Assembly (NCBI GenBank): GCA_013414665.1
Contig: CP058703.1
Span: 741,191 to 746,256 of the forward strand
Length of the DNA stretch: 5,066 bases
Direction of reading: 5' to 3'
Source of the DNA: Cyclobacteriaceae bacterium
GTDB taxonomy: Bacteria; Bacteroidota; Bacteroidia; Cytophagales; Cyclobacteriaceae
In this document: in pieces, positions 1 to 5,066 of the stretch
Numbering within the stretch: position 1 is the first letter of the stretch
Layout: every line of letters starts with the position of its first letter
Notes under the pieces: model-generated
What the model was told of the DNA's origin: nothing
Database searches by the model: none
Seen by the model: the letters and a program-made list of their open reading frames with translations, nothing else
Made by a program: the position numbers and the translations under genes

Positions 1-754
1 GGGGGCACCTCCAGCAGCAACGATTTCCATGCGGATAGCTGGCTGGATATGAATGCTATTCAAACCGGACATGGTGCCCGCGAAACAGAAGTTTGGGAGT
101 GGATTGTGCGCGATCTTTCCTTAAAACCATCAAAGCCAACGCTGGATATGGAACCCTGTTATGAAGATCACCCGGTAAATCCATGGGATGGCAAGTGGAC
201 AAGAGCAGAACGTGGATACTTTACCGCATACGATGTGCGGGCCAGAATTTACCGATCGGTATTTGCAGGGGCTTGTGGTGTTACCTATGGCCATCATCAG
301 GTTTGGCAATTTCTGAATACAGAGTTAAACCCATCCATTCACATTGGCGATACATTGATTGGGTGGCAAAAGGCGGCTAAAGCCGAAGCTGCCGGGCAAA
401 TGCAATATTTAAAGAAACTCATGTTATCGCGACCATACTTCGACCGGGTAATGGATCAATCGCTGGTGGTTAGCGATCGCGGATTGGATTATACCAATCA
501 GATCGTGGCTACCCGCCACGAAAAAGGTTTATATGCCTTTGTTTATCTACCACAAAACGAGGTAGTTACTATCGATCTTTCAAAGCTATCCGGAAGCACA
601 AAAGCCATTAGCTGGTACAACCCACGCACTGGTAAAACGCTTTCCGGGTTTTCTACTACTTCCTCCGGTGCCATGGCCTTTACGCCCCCACGAGGGCCAG
701 GATTGGGTGTTGATCATTGACGATGCCAGCCAGAATTTTGCGCGGCCCGATTGA
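1..754 (+). CDS. Apiosidase-like glycoside hydrolase (DUF4038/GH140-like), C-terminal part, one frameshift
   Basis: This is the 3' end of a secreted-type glycoside hydrolase; the reading frame is open from base 1, so the start and N-terminal half lie outside the window. Seen: a GGTSSSNDFHADSWLD stretch at fragment residues 1-16, then QTGH, then LDMEPCYED (residues 48-56), then a YRSVFAGACGVTYGHHQVWQF block, all matching the (beta/alpha)8-barrel style of DUF4038 proteins. From about residue 140 a beta-rich tail (FVYLPQNEVVTIDLSKL, WYNPRTGK) resembles the 'putative collagen-binding domain of a collagenase' that usually follows DUF4038. The glutamate of MEPCYE (bases 151-153) is a plausible catalytic residue by family analogy. 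The frame appears to stop at 718-720, but moving one base on near 685-696 (a C5 run, then GGG) restores GQDWVLIIDDASQNFARPD and a stop at 752-754, the normal family ending. Members act on plant cell-wall side chains such as apiose in rhamnogalacturonan II; the exact substrate is unknown here. Confidence 0.82.
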
Positions 755-757
755 GTG

Positions 758-1777
758 TTACTTTGTATTACACTTCCTTTTTTGTTCATCCGTTACCATC
801 CTGTCGCCAAGGGCTTCCGATTTATTAAACGAAGCACAGGCCATATCCGGATTGCCGTTATTCAGGTAGGCCACACCAAGGTAGAAATAGATTTTATCAA
901 CAAACGGATCGGTATCTAAAGCCTGCTTAAGCAAGCGTTCGGCATACTTGTAGTCCTTTTTAACCAAGCTTAGAATGCCCTTGTTCCGGTAAGCCCATGC
1001 ATTATAGGGGTCAATAGAAATACTTTCGTTGATATCGGCCTCAGCTTTTATTAATTCATTCTGGTTTAAATAAATAAAGCCTCTGTTGTTGAGGTAATAG
1101 GGTTGTCGGGGACTAAGATTCAGCGCTTCCTGCACCAACCGCAACGCTTCTGTAAAGTTACCTTGCTCAATCTCAATCAACGCAAGGGTATTGTAAACAT
1201 TGGGTTCGCCCGGTTTCAGCAAAGCTGCTTGCTCCAATTCCACCCGGGCAGAATCAAATTTCTTCTGGTAATAATATACAGTAGCATGATTTACCAGAAT
1301 ATCTACATTATTGGGTTCAATTTGGCGGGCGGCTAAAGGCGCGTAACGCTTTATTAAACTCGCGCAGTTTGGTATAAGCCAGTCCTTGTGTAAAATGCGC
1401 CAATGAAGTATCGGGTTTTATGGAGATTACCCGATCCAGGTCATTCAGGGTTTTATAATATTCTTTCAGTTCGTAGCTGGCATTGGCATGGTTAAGCAGG
1501 GCATTAATAAAGCCCGGCGACACTCCATTGCCTTTTGATAACTTTCCTGCGCCAGTAAATATTGTTTCTGGTTGAAGTGGACTGTGCCCAGGTTATTCCA
1601 GGCATCCGCATAGCAATCATCAACCTTAATGGCTTCACCAAAGTAATAGCTGGCCTTGTCATAGTTACCTGCTTTCAGGGCCTGATTGCCTTTCAACAAC
1701 AACTGCTGCAGGCGGGTTTCTTTTGAATTGCATGCAAAAAGCACGAAGCACCAAATCAACAACTTCAGGTATCGCAT
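758..1777 (-). CDS. TPR-repeat lipoprotein, two compensating frameshifts
   Basis: The start codon is at 1777-1775 and the stop at 760-758. The N-terminus MRYLKLLIWCFVLFAC is a short lipoprotein signal with a lipobox-like LFAC, so C16 is the likely lipidation site and the protein probably sits in the envelope. The rest is almost entirely tetratricopeptide repeats of 34 residues: I count about nine, for example DAWNNLGTVHFNQKQYLLAQ and NVYNTLALIEIEQGNFTEAL. It ends in ACASFNKSEALGDRM, a form common at the end of Bacteroidota TPR proteins. TPRs bind protein partners; no catalytic domain is visible and the partner is unknown. The frame is broken twice: near 1521-1530 one base seems missing (KAME joins VSPGFINALLNHANASYEL), and near 1325-1340 one base seems extra (KALR joins AARQIEPNNVDIL). 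The shifts cancel, so the first and last segments share a frame and the corrected length is about 339 residues. It converges with the hydrolase gene (3-bp gap) and diverges from the gene at 1808. Confidence 0.88.
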
Positions 1778-1807
1778 TATTATAAAATTGCTATTTTTAG
1801 GAAAGGT
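1778..1807. promoter_or_regulatory. Short divergent intergenic region, probable promoters both ways
   Basis: These 30 bases separate two start codons pointing away from each other and are very AT-rich. On the plus strand TATTTTTA at 1792-1799 is close to the Bacteroidota -7 element TAnnTTTG, but no clear upstream TTTG box is seen at the right distance. AGGAAAGG at 1799-1806 lies directly before the plus-strand start and could act as a weak ribosome-binding site. Any minus-strand promoter would have to overlap the coding start of the plus-strand gene. This is inferred from gene arrangement more than from clear motifs. Confidence 0.35.
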
Positions 1808-2600
1808 ATGGTTTCAACGCAATCTCAGGCAAAAGTAAAAGAACTCCTGCAAAGCGGACAAAAAATTGAAGCTATTCAGTTTCTGTGCAAGGAACACAAC
1901 CTTTCCTTACCCGATGCCAACGAATGGATACAATACCTTGCTGGTGAAACATCCCGGCCAGGGGCACAACCAGCCACTATCTCATCCTCATTAATAAGAG
2001 CCGGGTAGAAGACCTGCTTCGCTCCAAAAACAAGATACAGGCCATTAAACTGGTGATGGATGAATACAAGATTTCATTGAAACAGGCCAATGACCTGGTT
2101 GATGCAATGGATCCATCCAGATCTCCTGTTCTCAAAGACCCGATTAAGTATGTGCTTCTGTTATTTGTCGCGTTAGGAATATTATTCGTGGCATTAAGTA
2201 TTTACTGGCTTTGGGCCGATTATCAATTTACATCCAACGCCACACCAGGTATCGGCACTGTGGTAGATCTTTATTATAATAAAAGAGGTGGTGGCGCAGC
2301 CCGATTATCGAATATACATGGAATGGCCGCCTGCTAACTTACCAGGGTGACACGTTTTCCAACCCGCCCAGTGTAGCCATTGGCGAGCAGGTTGAACTAT
2401 TTATCAACCCGGATAATCCAAAAGAAGTAGTTGTTAACCTGGTTTTCGAACGATACATTCTCGTGATTATCTTCGGTTTTATGGGATTTATATTTTCACT
2501 GGTCGGGTATTTGGGGTTATGGATGAAAAAGGGATCGAAAACTGTTCTGAAACCAGATCTCTCATTTTATAGAAAATCCGCATCGAATAACACCCGTTAG
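1808..2600 (+). CDS. Membrane protein: two L7/L12-C-terminal-like repeats plus DUF3592-like domain, two frameshifts
   Basis: The reconstructed product is about 264 residues. The N-terminus holds two copies of a helical unit: KVKELLQSGQKIEAIQFLC...SLPDANEWI (about residues 8-44) and RVEDLLRSKNKIQAIKLVM...SLKQANDLV (about 65-101). The KIxAIK...SLxxA pattern resembles the C-terminal fold of ribosomal protein L7/L12 as used in small non-ribosomal proteins. A membrane segment follows (about 115-137, YVLLLFVALGILFVAL), then a DUF3592-like beta domain (GIGTVVDLYYNKR, SPIIEYTWNGRLLTYQG, GEQVELFINPDNPKEVVV) and a second membrane segment (about 217-240) before a short basic tail. In DUF3592 proteins this domain lies between two helices outside the membrane; its function is not known. 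Two breaks are seen: the frame shifts between about 1950 and 1990, and again at about 2281-2294 near a GGTGGTGGC run; in each case one base seems missing. Without repair the gene would read as two fragments (1808-2008 and 2053-2337) with the last 260 bases unread. It transcribes toward the his operon but is probably not part of it, since a promoter and leader lie between. Confidence 0.8.
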
Positions 2601-2622
2601 CCTCTACATTCTCAAACTTTCA

Positions 2623-2654
2623 TTTTGACATCTTAAAACAATTGCGTTGTTTTG
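2623..2654 (+). promoter_or_regulatory. Candidate his operon promoter (Bacteroidota type)
   Basis: TTTTG at 2623-2627 and TTGTTTTG at 2647-2654 are separated by 19 bases. This fits the Bacteroidota sigma-factor pattern (TTTG box near -33, TAnnTTTG near -7), with one mismatch in the -7 box (TT for TA). It lies between the upstream stop codon (2598-2600) and the his leader peptide, where a his promoter is needed. Transcription would begin near 2660, only a few bases before the leader start codon, so either the leader is translated from an almost leaderless transcript or the true promoter lies slightly upstream. TACATTCT at 2605-2612 is a weaker alternative -7 box. Confidence 0.4.
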
Positions 2655-2656
2655 AG
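2632..2656. repeat. Imperfect palindrome overlapping the candidate -7 box
   Basis: CTTAAAACAA (2632-2641) and TTGTTTTGAG (2647-2656) form an inverted repeat of ten pairs, one of them a G-T wobble, around the five-base centre TTGCG. The 3' arm coincides with the proposed -7 element. No run of T follows, so it is a poor terminator; it could be an operator, or a hairpin marking the 3' end of the upstream transcript. Seen directly in the sequence; the role is open. Confidence 0.5.
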
Positions 2657-2664
2657 TCCTCAAT

Positions 2665-2733
2665 ATGACATACACGCAAAACATACACGGCCATCATCAT
2701 GTAACCAACATGCGTGGCAATGCTTTGTTTTGA
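2665..2733 (+). CDS. hisL: Histidine-rich leader peptide of the his operon (attenuator peptide)
   Basis: This short frame starts with ATG at 2665 (an in-frame TGA at 2653 rules out an earlier start) and stops with TGA at 2731-2733, giving 22 residues. Its centre reads IHGHHHV: His codons at 2686-2688 (CAC) and 2692-2700 (three CAT in a row). Four histidines in five codons in so short a peptide, placed directly upstream of hisG and followed by a terminator hairpin, is the hallmark of ribosome-mediated his attenuation. When charged tRNA-His is scarce the ribosome would stall on these codons. The peptide itself is expected to have no other role. It is shorter in His run than the seven consecutive His codons of the E. 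coli his leader. The name follows that precedent; the sequence is not homologous in any way I can show. Confidence 0.78.
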   Translation: MTYTQNIHGHHHVTNMRGNALF

Positions 2734-2788
2734 TTGAATTATAAAAATGAATTTGAAAAGGCTTGCCAACAACTGGTAAGCCTTTTTT
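2690..2788 (+). promoter_or_regulatory. his attenuator: pause hairpin, antiterminator and terminator
   Basis: Three competing pairings can be drawn. Pause stem: GCCA (2690-2693) with TGGC (2715-2718), and inside it CATGT (2698-2702) with ACATG (2708-2712), loop AACCA; this stem holds the tandem His codons. Antiterminator: TGGCAATGCTTT (2715-2726) with AAAGGCTTGCCA (2757-2768), eleven pairs with one single-base bulge on each side (2721 and 2760). Terminator: 2756-2767 with 2775-2786. The pause stem and the antiterminator share 2715-2718, and the antiterminator and terminator share 2757-2767, so they are mutually exclusive in the classical order. A ribosome stalled at the His codons would block the pause stem, free 2715-2726 to form the antiterminator and let transcription reach hisG. 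With ample tRNA-His the terminator would form. The pairings are seen; the mechanism is inferred from the known his and trp attenuators. Confidence 0.72.
2756..2788 (+). terminator. Rho-independent terminator of the his leader (attenuator)
   Basis: AAAAGGCTTGCC (2756-2767) pairs with GGTAAGCCTTTT (2775-2786) over twelve positions with one G-U wobble, around the seven-base loop AACAACT. Six T bases (2783-2788) follow the GC-rich part, with more T-rich sequence after. It ends 23 bases before the hisG start codon, so it acts as a conditional terminator for hisG rather than an end-of-gene terminator. Confidence 0.85.
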
Positions 2789-2811
2789 GTTTTAGTTTTT
2801 AACACGTAATT

Positions 2812-3665
2812 ATGAGTCAACTACGAATTGCCATTCAGAAATCCGGCCGCCTGCAGGAAGATTCTCTTAAGCTATTAAAAGAAAGCGGGCTTCAGTTTAG
2901 TAACGGGCGCGACCAACTTAAAGCACAGGTTGGTAACCTGCCCATTGAGCTACTCTTTCTGCGCGATGACGACATTCCGCAATATGTAGAAGACCGCGTG
3001 GCCGATGCAGGTATTGTAGGCGAAAATGTGTGGGTTGAAAAACAAAAACAAAATCAGCTAATCAAGCGCCTCAACTTTTCACGATGCCGTCTTTCTATTG
3101 CAATTCCACGCTCGGAAGAGTACACCGGAGTATCGTGGCTGCAAGGAAAAACATCGCTACCTCCTATCCTACCATTGTAAAACAGTTTCTGAAAAAATAA
3201 TATCCAGGCTGATATACACGAGATAAGCGGCTCGGTAGAAATTGCGCCAGGCATTGGTCTTGCACACGCAATATGCGATATTGTTAGTACAGGCAGCACC
3301 TTGTTGAGTAATGGCCTAAAGGAAGTTGAGGTGGTGATGCAGTCTGAAGCTGTGTTGGTTGCAACACCCCATCTTGAGCCAGCCAGGCAAGCAATCTTAG
3401 AGCAACTGTTGTTTCGCATTCAGGCCGTACAGTTAGCCAAAAACAACAAATACATTTTACTTAACTGCCCAAATGAGTCCATCGCAAAAATAACTTCTGT
3501 CATTCCGGGCATGAAGAGCCCAACCATTTTACCATTAGGTCGCGAAGGTTGGTCCTCTTTACATTCAGTAGTTGATGAGAATGATTTTTGGGAAAGATCG
3601 GGCAACTGAAAACATTTGGTGCAGAAGGTATTTTGGTTATTCCAATTGAAAAAATGATTCTTTGA
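2812..3665 (+). CDS. hisG: ATP phosphoribosyltransferase, long form, three frameshifts
   Basis: HisG joins ATP and PRPP to make phosphoribosyl-ATP, the first and feedback-controlled step of histidine synthesis, in the cytosol. Corrected for frame breaks the protein has 284 residues, the length of the long form that works without HisZ. Visible signatures: LRIAIQKSGRL (4-14), FLRDDDIPQYVEDRVADAGI (49-68), SGSVEIAPGIGLAHAICD (139-156), the PRPP-binding loop DIVSTGSTL (156-164), and the C-terminal regulatory domain (about 206-284) ending EGILVIPIEKMIL. Breaks: near 3145-3153 one base is missing (LQGK then IATSYPTIVKQFL); at the A6 run 3192-3197 one base is extra (the frame otherwise stops at 3198), restoring NNIQADIHEISGS; near 3592-3596 one A is missing, turning WEKIGQLKTFGAEG into an early stop at 3607-3609. 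With these restored every conserved part is present, so the gene is probably functional in the organism. The start is the ATG 23 bases after the leader terminator. hisD follows after 67 bases. Confidence 0.93.
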
Positions 3666-3732
3666 CGAATACGTGCAATGGGTTACACCTTTATAAACTA
3701 CTTCATATCACCCTGTTTAAAATAATTAATTC

Positions 3733-5007
3733 ATGAAACGAGTCTATCATCCACCAGTAAATCAATGGGCAGAATTATGTAAACGCCCGCAACTTGATCT
3801 GACCTTCCTGGAAGGAAATGTAAACAACATTCTGGAGCGGGTGCATAAATCGGGCGATGCTGCGTTACTTGAATTTACCCAAAAGTTCGATCATGTAACC
3901 CTGCAAAATCTTCAGGTTTCAGCCAGCGAGATTGAGGAGGCTATTCAATCGTTATCGGGTGAACTTAAGTCGGCCATCCTTGCAGCGTCTAAAAATATTG
4001 AAGTATTTCACATGGCTCAAAAACGCAGCATAGAAAAAATTGAAACTATGCCCGGTGTTACTTGCTGGCGCAAAGCTACACCCGTTCAAACAATAGGTAT
4101 TTATATTCCGGGTGGAACCGCCCCTCTGTTTTCAACGGTGTTGATGCTTGCTATTCCGGCACGCCTGGCGGGTTGTAAAGAAGTGATACTTTGCTCGCCA
4201 CCGGATAATATGGGAAAGATTAATCCGGCTATAATCTTTGCTGCCCACCTCACCGGGGTTTCAAAAATTTTTAAAGTGGGAGGTGCCCAGGCCATTGCCG
4301 CTATGGCCTATGGAACAGAAAGCATTCCGCAGGTAATTAAAATTTTTGGACCGGGAAATCAATATGTAACCAAAGCCAAACAACTCGTAAGCCAGCAAGG
4401 CATTGCGATTGATATGCCCGCGGGGCCATCGGAAGTGTTGGTGATTGCCGATGAAAGTGCCCATCCTGAATTTGTTGCTGCCGATTTACTGTCGCAGGCA
4501 GAGCATGGGGTTGATAGCCAGGTGGTACTGGTATCAACCGCACAAACGATTCTTGATAAAGTTCAAACAGAAATTGTTAATCAATTGGCGAAACTTCCGC
4601 GAAAAGACCTGGCGCAAGAAGCATTGAATAATAGCCTGGCAATATTGTTTTCCAATGAGTCGGAACTGGTTGGTTTTGTAAATGCATATGCCCCCGAGCA
4701 CCTCATCATTAACACGCAAAACAATAAAGAGCTGGAGCAACAAATTGTAAATGCCGGTTCTATCTTTTTAGGTGCTTTTACTCCCGAAGCCGCTGGCGAT
4801 TATGCCTCTGGCACTAACCATACGTTGCCAACAAATGGATTCGCAAAAGCATTTGGTGGAGTTTCACTGGAAAGTTTTAGCAAATACATTACCGTGCAGG
4901 AAATAACACAAACCGGACTGCAGCTAATAGGCCCGATAATTGAAACAATGGCCGAAGCCGAACAATTGACGGCCCATGCGCAAGCCGTGCGGGTAAGGTT
5001 GTTATAA
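3733..5007 (+). CDS. hisD: Histidinol dehydrogenase
   Basis: HisD oxidises L-histidinol twice with NAD+ through histidinal to L-histidine, the last two steps of the pathway; it is a zinc-dependent cytosolic dimer. The 424-residue frame is intact and of normal length. Conserved parts are all present: YIPGGTAPLFSTVLMLAIPA (124-143), FGPGNQYVTKAK (205-216), DMPAGPSEVLVIAD (227-240), LLSQAEHGVDSQ (252-263), YAPEHL (319-324) and AAGDYASGTNHTLPT (353-367). By comparison with the E. coli enzyme the zinc ligands are Q255, H258, D356 and H415, each exactly four positions lower than in E. coli, and the catalytic pair is E322 and H323. The 67-base gap after hisG (3666-3732) is AT-rich with no clear promoter or terminator, so hisG and hisD are probably cotranscribed under the leader. 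The ATG at 3733 has no good Shine-Dalgarno, as is usual in Bacteroidota. This is the only substantial gene in the window without a frame break. Confidence 0.98.
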   Translation: MKRVYHPPVNQWAELCKRPQLDLTFLEGNVNNILERVHKSGDAALLEFTQKFDHVTLQNLQVSASEIEEAIQSLSGELKSAILAASKNIEVFHMAQKRSIEKIETMPGVTCWRKATPVQTIGIYIPGGTAPLFSTVLMLAIPARLAGCKEVILCSPPDNMGKINPAIIFAAHLTGVSKIFKVGGAQAIAAMAYGTESIPQVIKIFGPGNQYVTKAKQLVSQQGIAIDMPAGPSEVLVIADESAHPEFVAADLLSQAEHGVDSQVVLVSTAQTILDKVQTEIVNQLAKLPRKDLAQEALNNSLAILFSNESELVGFVNAYAPEHLIINTQNNKELEQQIVNAGSIFLGAFTPEAAGDYASGTNHTLPTNGFAKAFGGVSLESFSKYITVQEITQTGLQLIGPIIETMAEAEQLTAHAQAVRVRLL

Positions 5008-5048
5008 GGTGATATGACAAGGAGTGTGTTCGTAACAGAAAAAGAGCA

Positions 5049-5066
5049 ATGTTCAATCTACAGCAA
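5049..5066 (+). CDS. hisC: Probable start of histidinol-phosphate aminotransferase, cut by window end
   Basis: ATG at 5049 opens MFNLQQ, which runs off the end of the window. HisC proteins of Bacteroidota typically begin with a very similar short MF(D/N)L segment, and hisC commonly follows hisD in these operons; it transaminates imidazole acetol-phosphate to histidinol-phosphate. It lies 41 bases after the hisD stop, with an A- and G-rich stretch (AGAAAAAGAGCA) just before the start. Only six residues are visible, so the call rests mainly on operon order. A second open frame from ATG 5014 also reaches the end of the window but its residues are not recognisable. Confidence 0.5.

Noticed and set aside
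183..380. Plus-strand open frame of 65 codons inside the hydrolase gene
   Set aside because: It is a shadow in another frame of strongly conserved glycoside hydrolase sequence.
754..783. Possible terminator for the hydrolase gene: AGTGT (754-758) with ACACT (770-774) followed by T6 at 778-783
   Set aside because: The stem is only five base pairs, AT-rich, with an eleven-base loop and a spacer before the T-run; too weak to call, and it lies inside the coding end of the convergent gene.
1103..1336. Plus-strand open frame of 77 codons
   Set aside because: It is the antisense shadow of well-supported TPR repeats in the minus-strand gene.
2620..2820. Minus-strand open frame of 66 codons across the his leader
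   Set aside because: It lies antisense to the leader peptide, hairpins and hisG start, has no family resemblance, and its composition follows from the A/T runs of the terminator.
3181..3300. Break in hisG as a programmed frameshift at the A6 run
   Set aside because: An A6 slip alone would not fix the gene, since two other breaks of opposite sense flank it, and hisG is not known to use recoding; indel error explains all three.
3054..3419. Minus-strand open frame of 121 codons
   Set aside because: It is antisense to conserved hisG sequence, including the PRPP-binding loop, and shows no recognisable motifs.
3666..3732. Second promoter between hisG and hisD
   Set aside because: The gap is AT-rich but I see no paired TTTG and TAnnTTTG boxes at usable spacing.
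4101..4743. Several short open frames on both strands inside hisD
   Set aside because: All overlap an intact, highly conserved hisD frame and have no start context or family resemblance.

Overview
The window looks like chromosomal DNA from a Bacteroidota bacterium, probably of the Cytophagales type. The evidence is moderate GC, AT-rich start regions with little Shine-Dalgarno signal, a DUF4038-type glycoside hydrolase, a TPR lipoprotein with a short lipobox leader, and a his operon starting with a long-form hisG followed by hisD. The lineage is inferred from gene content and protein style, not from a search.

Layout: (1) Bases 1-754, plus strand, hold the 3' end of an apiosidase-like (DUF4038/GH140-like) glycoside hydrolase with its C-terminal collagen-binding-like domain. 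(2) Three bases further on, a convergent minus-strand gene (1777 to 758) encodes a lipoprotein of about nine TPR repeats. (3) Across a 30-bp divergent gap, a plus-strand gene (1808-2600) encodes a membrane protein with two tandem L7/L12-C-terminal-like helical repeats, two membrane segments and a DUF3592-type domain between them. (4) Bases 2601-2811 hold a candidate Bacteroidota-type promoter, a palindrome, and what reads as a complete histidine attenuator: a 22-residue leader peptide with a His-Gly-His-His-His run, mutually exclusive hairpins and a Rho-independent terminator just before hisG. (5) hisG (2812-3665) and hisD (3733-5007) follow, and the first six codons of a likely hisC close the window.

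The his genes encode the first step (ATP phosphoribosyltransferase), the last two oxidations (histidinol dehydrogenase) and probably the aminotransferase. The attenuator would couple their transcription to charged tRNA-His supply.

Four of the five substantial genes carry single-base frameshifts, eight in all by my reading, several at homopolymers. They hit unrelated genes, including one biosynthetic enzyme whose protein is otherwise fully conserved across three frames. The simplest explanation is residual indel error in the assembly (typical of long reads) rather than gene decay. hisD has no such break. I found no mobile element, CRISPR array, tRNA or rRNA, and no stretch over 300 bases without a gene. 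The most noteworthy elements are the his attenuator and the repeat-plus-DUF3592 membrane protein.
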